Shown in pieces: positions 1 through 7,693 of a stretch of 64,000 nt of DNA. A program made the position numbers and the translations under genes. The notes beneath the pieces were generated by a model. The model was not told where the DNA came from and did not search any database. It saw only the letters and a list, made by a program, of their open reading frames with translations. The stretch comes from an uncultured Acetatifactor sp. (lineage in GTDB: Bacteria > Bacillota > Clostridia > Lachnospirales > Lachnospiraceae): contig CALWSL010000009.1 in assembly GCA_944384205.1 (NCBI GenBank), positions 1 to 64,000 on the forward strand, written 5' to 3'. Position 1 is the stretch's first letter. Each line of letters starts with the position of its first letter.

Positions 1-186
1 GAAAACGGCGAGCGCTGCGGCAAGTGGGTACGTTACGATGAGAACGGACACATGGTAAAAGGCTGGCAGACCACCGAGGCAGGAACGTATTTCTTTGATT
101 ATATTTACGGAACCATGGCAAAGGGTGACGCAAACATTGACGGAGTACAGTATTACTTCAACCCCGATACCGGAATTCAGCAATAA
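1..186 (+). CDS. Cell-wall-binding repeat protein, C-terminal end (partial)
   Basis: The reading frame is open from base 1 to the TAA at 184-186, so only the last 61 residues are visible. They read as choline/glucan-binding type repeats: W-V-R-Y-D-E-N-G, then K-G-W-Q, then a Y-F-F-D unit, and finally G-V-Q-Y-Y-F-N-P-D-T-G near the stop. Such repeats anchor secreted proteins to the cell wall. The same repeat type recurs in the secreted protein at 18,776-19,618, with similar end motifs. The catalytic or functional N-terminal part lies outside the window, so the activity is unknown. Confidence 0.75.
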   Translation, partial: ENGERCGKWVRYDENGHMVKGWQTTEAGTYFFDYIYGTMAKGDANIDGVQYYFNPDTGIQQ

Positions 187-195
187 AATGATTTT

Positions 196-230
196 AAAAA
201 TCTCTCGCACTTATGTGCGGGAGATTTTTT
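196..230 (+). terminator. Intrinsic terminator after the cell-wall-binding gene
   Basis: A stem made by AAATCTCTCGCAC and GTGCGGGAGATTT closes a TTAT loop and is followed by a T run. It lies ten bases after the stop codon. The group II intron relic begins three bases past the T run. Confidence 0.8.
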
Positions 231-233
231 CAT

Positions 234-575
234 GTGCGCCTTGCGGCGCACGTTTCTAACGGGGGAAAGTCCCTAATCTGCCCTGGTAGTGGGAAGGATA
301 CAGTCAAGACCAAGGGTGTCCATTGTGAGGTGGAATCTGAAGGAAGGTGGAGGCAAATCTCTGGTCTGACGAACAGAAATGCTGGCAGATATATGGAGAG
401 AAAGAAACGTGTGGTACCAAGGCGGTTACGAACATCATGGGAAGGACTGAACTTTAGGAGACACAAGCAAATACATGTCCATGCTTGACTATTATCCAGT
501 AGTCTATGAAAACTAAAGAACCGCCGTGTACCGAACGGTACGCCACGGTGGTGAGAGGTCGGGGAAACTTATTTT
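234..575 (+). mobile_element. ORF-less group II intron relic
   Basis: The segment begins GTGCGCC, matching the conserved GUGYG 5' end of group II introns. About 285 bases later, at 519-552, is a domain V-like hairpin: the lower stem pairs CCGCCGTG with CACGGTGG and the upper stem is TACC-GAAC-GGTA. One extra base at the internal bulge departs from consensus. GTGAGAGGTCGG, typical of the domain V/VI junction, follows. There is no room for a reverse transcriptase/maturase and no fragment of one is seen, so the element cannot move by itself. The 3' end is uncertain because domain VI is not clear. It sits directly behind a transcription terminator, a site preference known for some bacterial group II introns. 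Confidence 0.6.
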
Positions 576-878
576 ACAGCCCTTTTTTTGTACCGAAGCG
601 CTCCTTGAACCCAAGATTCAAGGTCTCCGCTTCGAACTGACCGGCGCAAAACCCAGCCCCACCACGCCTCGTGCGCCCCATCTTCCGGAGTAATTTTACC
701 TTAAAAAATTCCATTTCAAGCAATGGCGTACGAAATATGACTGGCACATGGTTTTGTACGAAGAAGCTAATTCTTTTTCTGACAGACATTTGCCGAGCTG
801 ACAGGCAATCATTGAAAGATAAAAAAGATTTGAACAGCTTTCCATAATAGACCTCACATAAGGACTTTATATATGTAA
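576..878. other. Stretch without a credible gene; one strong nested hairpin
   Basis: No convincing gene is present. The one minus-strand frame that spans it (574-900) starts inside a terminator hairpin and has no ribosome binding site. At 595-633 the arms GAAGCG/CGCTTC and CCTTGAA/TTCAAGG form a nested inverted repeat with no T run on either strand, so it is not a plain terminator. A second GGCGC...GCGCC pairing follows at about 642-677. The segment looks like a structured intergenic repeat, of unknown function. Confidence 0.35.
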
Positions 879-898
879 GCAGGGCATAAAAGCCCTGC
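879..898 (-). terminator. Hairpin after the 99-aa minus-strand gene
   Basis: GCAGGGC and GCCCTGC form a perfect 7-bp stem just beyond the stop codon of the gene at 901-1200 (minus). The following sequence is A/T-rich but lacks a clean T run, so termination strength is uncertain. Confidence 0.5.
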
Positions 899-900
899 AA

Positions 901-1200
901 TCAGCACTCCGGTTTCGGAGGCTTCTTGTCACAGTCGTCAAGAATTGGTTTAATCAAGTCTAATTTAGACTTTAATACGATTTCCGGACTGGTAATCTTA
1001 TCAACCATATTCTCAACAGATTTGTTAATTTGAATCAATTCTTCCTGATTACAGTCAAGGGAAATGGCTTTTTGCAGCTTTTCTCCCTCCGCATTCAGAA
1101 TGTTGGAAATGGCGGTTTCTTCCAGTGCAATTGACTGGAGAAGTGCGGCAGCAGCACAGCATTTGTCAATGTGTGAGCATTCAATTTTGGGCATACTCAT
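901..1200 (-). CDS. Small conserved hypothetical protein (99 aa)
   Basis: The start is set by AAGGAG seven bases upstream of the ATG at 1200. The protein has paired Cys near residues 14-15, a helical middle with A-E-E-T-A-I-S-N-I-L-N-A-E-G-E-K-L-Q (residues 26-43), and a Pro/Lys/Cys-rich end. I know the N-A-E-G-E-K-L-Q style segment from many small Firmicutes proteins without an assigned function. There is no signal peptide or membrane segment. It is monocistronic and ends in the hairpin at 879-898. Function unknown. Confidence 0.7.
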   Translation of the reverse strand: MSMPKIECSHIDKCCAAAALLQSIALEETAISNILNAEGEKLQKAISLDCNQEELIQINKSVENMVDKITSPEIVLKSKLDLIKPILDDCDKKPPKPEC

Positions 1201-1364
1201 ATAGGTTTCTCCTTTTTGATAGGTCTACACTATATATTGTATGTTAAAAAGAGGAAAGTGTTATCAGTGTATCAATTTTGTTATTGAGAAGAAACGGTTA
1301 GAATGATAAAATTTGGTTATAGTGAAAGCAGAGTACAGTACACAACACGGAAGAGAGGCAGAGC

Positions 1365-1835
1365 ATGAATGTAGACAATTTGACAATGACAATCGGAAAA
1401 CAGAAAAAGATAGCGTTAATTGCACATGACGGCAAGAAGCAGGAGATGCTTGACTGGTGTGAGGCAAATAAGGAGATATTGCAGAAGCATAAGCTGTGCG
1501 GAACCGGAACGACGGCGCGTATGATTACCGAGAGAGTAGGCATATCCGTCAAGGGCTATAACAGCGGTCCGTTGGGCGGGGATCAGCAGATTGGCGCCAA
1601 AATTGTGGAGGGACAGGTGAATATGGTTATTTTCTTCTCTGACCCTTTGGCAGCGCAGCCTCATGACCCCGATGTGAAAGCACTGCTGCGTATCGCACAG
1701 GTGTATGACATTCCTATTGCCAACAATAAGGCAACTGCGGATTTTCTGGTGCACTCCCTTTATATGGAACAGGAATATACCCATCAGATTGAAAACTTTA
1801 GAAATACGGTGAAAAAGAGAGCGGAACTATTATAG
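1365..1835 (+). CDS. mgsA: Methylglyoxal synthase
   Basis: This enzyme converts dihydroxyacetone phosphate to methylglyoxal and phosphate, a cytosolic bypass of lower glycolysis. After a short extension the core begins K-K-I-A-L-I-A-H-D-G-K-K. It continues with the phosphate-binding G-T-G-T-T segment (about residue 46), the S-G-P-L-G-G-D-Q-Q-I-G motif (66-76), and F-F-S-D-P-L with P-H-D-P-D (90-102), which carry the catalytic Asp/His residues of the family. The length of 156 aa is close to the usual 120-155. Internal Met codons at positions 8 and 10 could serve as the start. A promoter for the next gene follows. Confidence 0.93.
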   Translation: MNVDNLTMTIGKQKKIALIAHDGKKQEMLDWCEANKEILQKHKLCGTGTTARMITERVGISVKGYNSGPLGGDQQIGAKIVEGQVNMVIFFSDPLAAQPHDPDVKALLRIAQVYDIPIANNKATADFLVHSLYMEQEYTHQIENFRNTVKKRAELL

Positions 1836-1909
1836 ATTTGCTTTAGCAGCAATTATAGGACGAAAATCTTATGATTGCTGTTTTCGGCAGGATTGCAGCT
1901 AAACTTTTT

Positions 1910-1938
1910 TTGCCTTTTTGCCGATAACATGGTATAAT
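1910..1938 (+). promoter_or_regulatory. Sigma-A promoter with extended -10
   Basis: TTGCCT at 1910-1915 and TATAAT at 1933-1938 are separated by exactly 17 bases. TGG precedes the -10 box (extended -10). It lies about 80 bases upstream of the FliD-like gene at 2020. Confidence 0.7.
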
Positions 1939-2019
1939 AAAGATAATCCAAAACAAGGATGTTGCGGATAGTACAAATAGTCGGATGATACATTTGATTT
2001 TAGTACAAGGAGGTAGTTT

Positions 2020-2790
2020 ATGAGTGTGACAATTAAGGCAAAAACAGATTATACTTATTTGTTTTCCAGTTTGGGAACAAACGCATACAATGCGGCAACC
2101 AGTAACTTTTTAGTACAGTATGCAAGCATTAAGAACGGCAGTTATGCGAAGCTTCTGAAGGCATATTACAGTGAGAGCAGTAATTCTGCCGTAAACAGTC
2201 TGGCAAGCAAGTCAACGACCAGCACGGTATCCGGTGCAGAGACAAAAGCGCTTACCAAGGTAGAGAGTACCACCGATTCGCTGAAGGATTCAGCAGACGC
2301 CCTTTTGGTAAAGGGAAGTAAGTCTCTGTTTGCGACAAAGGACGTTGTTACCGGGGATGAAAACGGTGTGGAGACTACTGCGAAGGGTTATGATACAGAT
2401 GCCATTTATAAGGCGGTGAGCAGCTTTGTGGACGATTACAATGCTGTTATTGAGGCGGCAAATGATGTGAGCAGCAAAACCGTTATCAACAGAACCGCCA
2501 GCATGGTGAACGCTACTGCTGTAAATGAGAAACTTTTGAATAAGACAGGCATTACGATTAACGAGGATAATACGCTTTCACTGGATAAGGAGACTTTTGA
2601 AAGTGCGGATATGGCTACCGTGAAGTCGCTGTTTAACGGTAACGGTTCTTACGCTTACCGAGTGTCTGCACAGGCATCCATGATTAATTTTGCGGCGGAT
2701 CAGGCGGCTTCCAGGTCAGCTCTGTATACCACCAACGGTACTTATAACAACACTTACAGCACCGGCGTTTTATTTAACTCTTATTTTTAA
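2020..2790 (+). CDS. FliD-like (flagellar hook-associated protein 2 C-terminal type) orphan protein
   Basis: This 256-aa protein has an AGGAGG site eight bases before its ATG and its own promoter and terminator. The N-terminal third is Ser/Ala/Asn-rich (N-S-A-V-N-S-L-A-S-K-S). Residues about 125-205 read like the C-terminal region of FliD: V-S-S-F-V-D-D-Y-N-A-V-I-E, then K-T-G-I-T-I-N-E-D-N-T-L-S-L-D-K-E-T-F, and V-K-S-L-F-N-G. FliD caps the flagellar filament, but no flagellar gene is near and the protein is about half the usual FliD length. No signal peptide or membrane segment is seen. I infer a FliD-derived protein of unknown role. Confidence 0.6.
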   Translation: MSVTIKAKTDYTYLFSSLGTNAYNAATSNFLVQYASIKNGSYAKLLKAYYSESSNSAVNSLASKSTTSTVSGAETKALTKVESTTDSLKDSADALLVKGSKSLFATKDVVTGDENGVETTAKGYDTDAIYKAVSSFVDDYNAVIEAANDVSSKTVINRTASMVNATAVNEKLLNKTGITINEDNTLSLDKETFESADMATVKSLFNGNGSYAYRVSAQASMINFAADQAASRSALYTTNGTYNNTYSTGVLFNSYF

Positions 2791-2812
2791 AATTATGAGA
2801 TAGTAACGAGTA

Positions 2813-2852
2813 ATCACAGTTCAGCTATGTTATCCCATAGCTGAACTGTGAT
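2813..2852 (+). terminator. Perfect 17-bp inverted repeat after the FliD-like gene
   Basis: Arms at 2813-2829 and 2836-2852 (ATCACAGTTCAGCTATG and its complement) are perfectly paired around a 6-nt loop, with AAATTGTTT downstream. The hairpin is much stronger than usual but its T tract is weak. Confidence 0.6.
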
Positions 2853-2881
2853 AAATTGTTTCAAAAATTTAAAAAATTCTA

Positions 2882-2910
2882 TTGACATTTGAGATGAAAC
2901 AATATAAAAT
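2882..2910 (+). promoter_or_regulatory. Promoter of tRNA-Leu
   Basis: A consensus TTGACA at 2882-2887 and TAAAAT at 2905-2910 are 17 bases apart and end 11 bases before the tRNA. Confidence 0.7.
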
Positions 2911-2921
2911 ATGATTTGTTC

Positions 2922-3005
2922 GCAGGAATGGCGGAATTGGCAGACGCGCACGGTTCAGGTCCGTGTGGTAGCAATACCATGAGAGTTCAAGTCTCTTTTC
3001 CTGCA
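2922..3005 (+). tRNA. tRNA-Leu (anticodon CAG)
   Basis: The acceptor arms GCAGGAA and TTCCTGC pair over 7 bp with discriminator A. The anticodon stem CACGG/CCGTG holds loop TTCAGGT, giving CAG. A long variable arm (class II) and the T-arm GAGAGTTCAAGTCTC are present. CCA is not encoded. Such genes are common phage integration sites, but I found no repeat of its 3' end at the other edge of the phage-like locus. Confidence 0.95.
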
Positions 3006-3008
3006 TGT

Positions 3009-3042
3009 AAAAAGTGCCGAGAGCAAGTCTTGGCACTTTTTT
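3009..3042 (+). terminator. Terminator of tRNA-Leu
   Basis: AAGTGCCGAGA pairs with TCTTGGCACTT around GCAAG, followed by a run of T. Confidence 0.85.
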
Positions 3043-3072
3043 GTGTAAATAAAAGAGATATTGTAAGGACGT

Positions 3073-3103
3073 AAAAAAGGTAGCGAGAAAATCTCACTAC
3101 CTT
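3073..3103 (-). terminator. Terminator of the minus-strand tail locus
   Basis: On the minus strand AAGGTAG-TGAG-ATTT-CTCG-CTACCTT forms a stem-loop followed by TTTTTT. It lies 12 bases beyond the stop of the last tail gene and ends the 26-kb minus-strand block. Confidence 0.8.
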
Positions 3104-3115
3104 GTATTATTTATA

Positions 3116-5125
3116 CTAACTGTCAATCATTGTTTTCAACTTATCAATTTCTTTCTGCTGTATCTGCACCATTTTAATAAGCTGCGGAACAAAACGGCTG
3201 TAGTCGATTTTGTCCGGATTACCGTTGGAATCTCTGATTACCGGATATTCACAAATTTCTGCAACCTCCTCCGCTATTAATCCAAGACAATTCGTGCCGT
3301 CCAATTCATTAATGTAATCATACGATACCACTCTGTAATCAAGTAAACTCTTTGCTACTTCATCTGTCATGTCTTCAATATTCTTTTTATACTTTCGGGA
3401 GGACTGGTTTGTAAACGAAGCGGCGGAAATCCCTGCCCAAGTTGAATTATCCAACCGTTGACATTGGATTTCCTGAGGGGTCAGAAGTTTTAACCATGCA
3501 GCAGAACTATTGTTATTTGCCACGACATAAGTGTTGTTTCCGCTTGCGTAAAATTGACCGCCCACACCAATTGAAGTTCCGGTATTTGCGTAGAATTTTG
3601 CGGTATTATTTGTGCAAATATTTGTATTTGAATGTAACGAACCGGAAACGCCAAGCGCACCGCTTACCGAGCCGCCGCTCAAAGGTAAATAAGAGTGTGT
3701 ATGATTGGCTGCTGCAGCGCCGATATTTGCAGGGGTGAGATTTACATTGCCCGTCCTGTAAGAGCTTTCCGCATTTCCCTTTACGCCAGTCACTGCATGT
3801 GTATTGGTATCGGTGAGGGCAATTGTTGTGTTACCGGACTGGTTTGTCGTAAAACTTCCTTTTGCGGTTCCGTTTTGGGTTATGGTGATGGTTCCGTTTC
3901 CTACAGACGGTATTGTGGGTTTATCACTTAAATCGTTATAACTTCCACTGAATGCCACCGCTTTTAAATCGGCGAACCATTTCATGATTTTTCCAAACAG
4001 TGCGGATAGTTTTTCTCCGCTTGCAATGTTTGTCCTTGTTGTTGTCTGCGTAAAAGTCGGCGTCTGGTCGTTTGTCGCTACATTGGGAACATTCCCCAAA
4101 CCGATATTTGCTTTTGTGATAGTAACGTTCCCCCTTCTGTAACTGCTTTCCGAATCGCCTTTTACGCCCGTCACCGGGTTTCCGGCAAGCACATCCCAAT
4201 AGCCGTCTGCCGTTTTGTAGACGTTTGCCCCTGCCGGAATGACATTTCCGCTGCCTTCCTTGAACTCCGCCGTTGTGGTAAATTCATCGGAGAGATTGTA
4301 CATATCTCCTCCGGCGGCGTCCTCAAGCAGCGGCAGGGAGGCAAATGTTACCGTTCCCATGGGACGCAGCGCTCCGGCAAAGGATTCTGAGATGGATTTG
4401 CTCTGCTGATAGTAGTACTGCGCATTAGAGGAAGATGTGCCTGCTTCGTTTGCCCTGTTTGCCGCCTCTGCCGCACTGGCAGCGGCATTATTGGCAGATT
4501 CACCTGCGCTTGTCTCGGATGCTTTTGCTGCGTTTTCGCTTGCCTTCGCATTACTTTCGGATATAGAAGCCTTGTTTTCACTGGTAGCTGCACTTTTGGC
4601 AGATAAAGCGGCGGTTTCCTTGCTCTGTAAAGCCGATTCTTTCGCTTCCTGTATCGTATCCAAAGATTTCTTTAAGGTTTCAGCATTGCCCATAATTTCC
4701 GTAATCGCTTGAAATTCATTAAGAGAAGTGATAACTTCTGCATCAATGGCAGCCTTATCGACGACAATGCGGAAGGGGAAGGTGGTCAGCGCATCAACTT
4801 CTTCATTTACCTCCGCTTGTCCGTATAAGGCAATTTCGTATTTTCCGATACCCGGTACTGCCAGCATTTGTTCCGTCAGTTCTACAATGACCTCACCGTT
4901 TTCCGATAAGGTGCAATAATGAAAGACACCGGTGCCGTCAGGCTTCGTTCCTCTTAAAACAATGGAATCGCAGTTTAACTCATAAGGAACACTATCGTTC
5001 AGTAGCGTAATATAAAGATATCTGGTTTCATTATCCCCTTGTACCGCTTTGACAAAATCAAAATTATTGGTGGTGGCAAGGTCTAGCGTCATATATTGAA
5101 TAATGGGATTTAATTCCGTTGCCAT
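3116..5125 (-). CDS. Phage baseplate/tail appendage protein with S74 self-cleaving chaperone
   Basis: A 669-aa structural protein at the end of the locus. Residues 1-135 look like the N-terminal domain of BppU-type baseplate proteins (short beta-rich domain, e.g. I-V-L-R-G-T-K-P-D-G-T). Residues about 160-245 form an Ala/Ser/Glu helix with repeated K-A-S-E-N-A-A type units, a trimeric coiled coil. The middle carries fibre-like repeats (G-V-K-G-D-S-E-S-S-Y-R and N-I-G-A-A-A-A-N-H-T-H). The end (from about residue 565) is a peptidase S74 intramolecular chaperone: S-S-R-K-Y-K-K-N-I followed by G-L-I-A-E-E-V. This domain trimerises the fibre and then cuts itself off. The likely role is host binding. 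Confidence 0.8.
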   Translation of the reverse strand: MATELNPIIQYMTLDLATTNNFDFVKAVQGDNETRYLYITLLNDSVPYELNCDSIVLRGTKPDGTGVFHYCTLSENGEVIVELTEQMLAVPGIGKYEIALYGQAEVNEEVDALTTFPFRIVVDKAAIDAEVITSLNEFQAITEIMGNAETLKKSLDTIQEAKESALQSKETAALSAKSAATSENKASISESNAKASENAAKASETSAGESANNAAASAAEAANRANEAGTSSSNAQYYYQQSKSISESFAGALRPMGTVTFASLPLLEDAAGGDMYNLSDEFTTTAEFKEGSGNVIPAGANVYKTADGYWDVLAGNPVTGVKGDSESSYRRGNVTITKANIGLGNVPNVATNDQTPTFTQTTTRTNIASGEKLSALFGKIMKWFADLKAVAFSGSYNDLSDKPTIPSVGNGTITITQNGTAKGSFTTNQSGNTTIALTDTNTHAVTGVKGNAESSYRTGNVNLTPANIGAAAANHTHSYLPLSGGSVSGALGVSGSLHSNTNICTNNTAKFYANTGTSIGVGGQFYASGNNTYVVANNNSSAAWLKLLTPQEIQCQRLDNSTWAGISAASFTNQSSRKYKKNIEDMTDEVAKSLLDYRVVSYDYINELDGTNCLGLIAEEVAEICEYPVIRDSNGNPDKIDYSRFVPQLIKMVQIQQKEIDKLKTMIDS

Positions 5126-5148
5126 GAATTTCTCCTTTCTTTTATCTG

Positions 5149-6981
5149 TTAATCTTCTTGTATGCTTTCAGGATTTTCCAAGCGTTTGATCCGACGCTCT
5201 AAATTCTGAATTTTTTGAATCAATAATGGAATTATTTCCATATACGAAACAGAATCAGGTCGTCCTTTGGAGTCGCATCCTACTATCTGCGGCAAGACCT
5301 TAATAACATCTTCGGCAATCAAACCGAGAGAGTGTTTGCCGGTCGAAATGTAATCGTACTCTTTGGCAGATAATTCTAAAATTTTGTCCGCATATTCATC
5401 GGAAATGTCGGAAATGTTTTCTTTATACCGGCGGGATGAATTCTGTTCCAAGGTACCTTCATATTTGATTGTGCCGGAAGCGGACTTTAATCTTAAATCC
5501 ATTTCATTGCGGCTTTCAACAGACATTCCGTTTTCATTTGCAAATAATGCGCCAAAATGAGAGCTGTCATAATAAAAATCCGCAGAAGACTGCTTGTCTG
5601 AGGTTGTATTGAAATTGATGGTATATTCCGAATTTACCGTTCCGTTCAAATTAATATCAGGCGCTGTCAGACGGATGGAATTACCCTCATACGCTTCCAG
5701 ATTGATATTAGATTTATCTGACTTAATCCATAATCCATATTCATCATGATAAATGGTACCGGTATAAATGGGGTTAGAAGTACCTCTGGTATATACAAAG
5801 TTAAGATAAGCGTTTTCGGAAGCATATCTGTCCTCAAGACGAAGATTGAAAAACGTTCCTGTTTGTGCATACATTTCACCACCGTGTCCAATGTTAAATA
5901 TATGTTGGTCATTGTATGGAGAAACGGGAACGGAGCCATCCGGATTATCTAATCTCTCTCCGACGTAGAACGCCCATCCCTGAGACTGATAACTATTCAT
6001 ACCGATATTATCGCCAAGAAACCGTTTGCCCTCTATTGTCTCCCCTTTTATGGTTTCGCAGGTGATTGCGTTGCCGGTAATAGTGGTAATGTACTCATCC
6101 GTAGGGATATCGCCGGTGTAAGCGACATTATCCGTACCTGTTATATTGTCCCACGAAATAGATACGCTTTTGTCAAGCGTGATACCATTTTTATCCAATA
6201 GAACTAATTTCTTTTCGCCGGTTGCATCCATTACATTTATTGTGCCGCTTTCGTTATTCTGACCGCCTACAGTAATAGTAGTACCGTAAATATTTCCACC
6301 CGTGACAGTGCTTCCGATAATATATCCGGCTAACACGGCTTTTGCAATTACTCCGAATACGGATTCCCCGTTGATATCGACCCGTCCAATGGCTTCCTCC
6401 ACGGTCAGCCAGTTATCCTGCGTAAAAAGAATACGTCCGTTGCCCATATATATGGAATCGCCAATATAATTGCCGGTAGTGGTATTGATATAAATACCCC
6501 GTCTGTCAATTATCATTTCTGAATCTTCACCGGACTTTAAACTGACACCGGCAGAAAGTAAACCATCAGCTATCATTTGGTCAATAGCCGCGCTGGTTTT
6601 ATTGGCTTTGTTCCAGTTAGAAGAGTTAAATGATACGGAAGCAGCGGCGGATTGTGCTGTTTTAACTGCATCTGTAATGTCTGTATATACATTTTTAGCT
6701 TTACGGGTAATATTGCCAAATTCAACTATAAAATCAGTTAAATCATAAAAGCTGATGTGTATGGATAAAAGACGTGCTTTTACAGAATAGTCGTCTCTTA
6801 ACGATACCCAGATATAATTGCCCACATCAAAATTACCGGTAAAATTCTGAAATTCGGGAATAGCAAACAAATTAACCATATCTGCTTTAAAAGTCAGTTG
6901 TGGTGAAGCAGCTTTTGATAGCATATTTTCCCCATAATTTAGCAAACCATAAGATTGCTCATATTTTTCATCTATTGACAT
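5149..6981 (-). CDS. Tail-tip protein, downstream part of a frameshifted gene, with S74 chaperone
   Basis: 610 residues. The N-terminal 110 residues (through G-N-Y-I-W-V-S-L and F-I-V-E-F-G-N-I) match the end of the tail-associated hub/endopeptidase domain of siphophages. Beta-rich repeats follow, and the protein ends in a second S74 chaperone (S-S-R-R-Y-K-E-N-I, H-S-L-G-L-I-A-E-D-V). The ATG at 6981 is probably not the native start: the same frame is open 60 bases further upstream and lines up with the gene at 7016-7693 if one T of a TTTT run is removed. I infer one gene split by a frameshift. Confidence 0.72.
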   Translation of the reverse strand: MSIDEKYEQSYGLLNYGENMLSKAASPQLTFKADMVNLFAIPEFQNFTGNFDVGNYIWVSLRDDYSVKARLLSIHISFYDLTDFIVEFGNITRKAKNVYTDITDAVKTAQSAAASVSFNSSNWNKANKTSAAIDQMIADGLLSAGVSLKSGEDSEMIIDRRGIYINTTTGNYIGDSIYMGNGRILFTQDNWLTVEEAIGRVDINGESVFGVIAKAVLAGYIIGSTVTGGNIYGTTITVGGQNNESGTINVMDATGEKKLVLLDKNGITLDKSVSISWDNITGTDNVAYTGDIPTDEYITTITGNAITCETIKGETIEGKRFLGDNIGMNSYQSQGWAFYVGERLDNPDGSVPVSPYNDQHIFNIGHGGEMYAQTGTFFNLRLEDRYASENAYLNFVYTRGTSNPIYTGTIYHDEYGLWIKSDKSNINLEAYEGNSIRLTAPDINLNGTVNSEYTINFNTTSDKQSSADFYYDSSHFGALFANENGMSVESRNEMDLRLKSASGTIKYEGTLEQNSSRRYKENISDISDEYADKILELSAKEYDYISTGKHSLGLIAEDVIKVLPQIVGCDSKGRPDSVSYMEIIPLLIQKIQNLERRIKRLENPESIQED

Positions 6982-7015
6982 CGTGCCGGTAATTACAAAA
7001 TTATCTGTATTTACT

Positions 7016-7693
7016 TCATCTTCCCTGATAAAAGAGTAAGTCTGTATCTAAACCAAAAGTCTTTTCTTCATACACGTTAATTGTATTATTCAGTGTATTA
7101 AAAACAAAAACACATTGAAACGCTTCCGCTACATCCGTGGTTAAAAACGAGTATACATCCTGTCTTGTTACTTCAAAGCTTCTTTCCAAAGAAACTAAAA
7201 GGGGATCCACATGACCGACAGACCATTCGGGAAACTTTTCGAGCGCAAGATGAAGTAAGCTTCTTTCTTTATTCATCGGATTATAGAATGTAACGATTCC
7301 GGTTTTACCTCCAACACTTTCGTCAGTTCCCTTATTAATAACAAACAACTCTAAATACCTTTGTGCTAAACGGCATTGGTATTCCTTTGCAATGACGGTT
7401 TTTGATTCTTCTCTTGTACCCTCGGATTCGATGTCTACAGAGGAAATACAAAAGAATCCGATATCGGGAAGCAGAATATATTTCATAACGTCAACGGCTT
7501 CGTAGTATGGATTTTTTGTATTTTCATCAATATATAAATTGATCTTGAAACTAATTTCATTAATATCATTGAATTTTACATCAAGTGTTTTTTCTATGCA
7601 CTTTAAAACCCCGATTCGTTCTCTGTTTGCCTTGCATAATATATAATCCGGAGCTTCTATATTGTTGAAATAATCTCTGTTAATGTTTATCAT
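7016..7693 (-). CDS. Tail-tip/hub protein, upstream part of a frameshifted gene
   Basis: 225 residues with the layout of the N-terminal domain of siphophage tail-associated (prophage endopeptidase) proteins. A beta-rich start is followed by G-F-F-C-I-S-S-V-D-I, a C-R-L-A-Q-R-Y-L-E-L-F segment, and N-T-L-N-N-T-I-N-V-Y. The frame stops shortly after the run of four A (plus strand) at 7030-7033. Shifting there continues into the next frame as L-L-F-I-R-E-D-E-V-N and on to the S74 protein. Its start overlaps the end of the upstream Dit gene by 4 bases. Either a disrupted gene or a sequencing error. Confidence 0.7.
   Translation of the reverse strand: MININRDYFNNIEAPDYILCKANRERIGVLKCIEKTLDVKFNDINEISFKINLYIDENTKNPYYEAVDVMKYILLPDIGFFCISSVDIESEGTREESKTVIAKEYQCRLAQRYLELFVINKGTDESVGGKTGIVTFYNPMNKERSLLHLALEKFPEWSVGHVDPLLVSLERSFEVTRQDVYSFLTTDVAEAFQCVFVFNTLNNTINVYEEKTFGLDTDLLFYQGR

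Noticed and set aside
574-900. 108-codon minus-strand frame
   Set aside because: It begins in a terminator hairpin, has no ribosome binding site, contains a strong inverted repeat and overlaps the intron relic.
2922-3005. tRNA-Leu as attachment site of the tail locus
   Set aside because: No copy of the tRNA 3' end is found near 29,100 and no integrase is present.
7016-7036. Programmed -1 frameshift in the tail-tip gene
   Set aside because: The run is only four identical bases without a clear slippery heptamer or a following hairpin; an indel is simpler. Not excluded.
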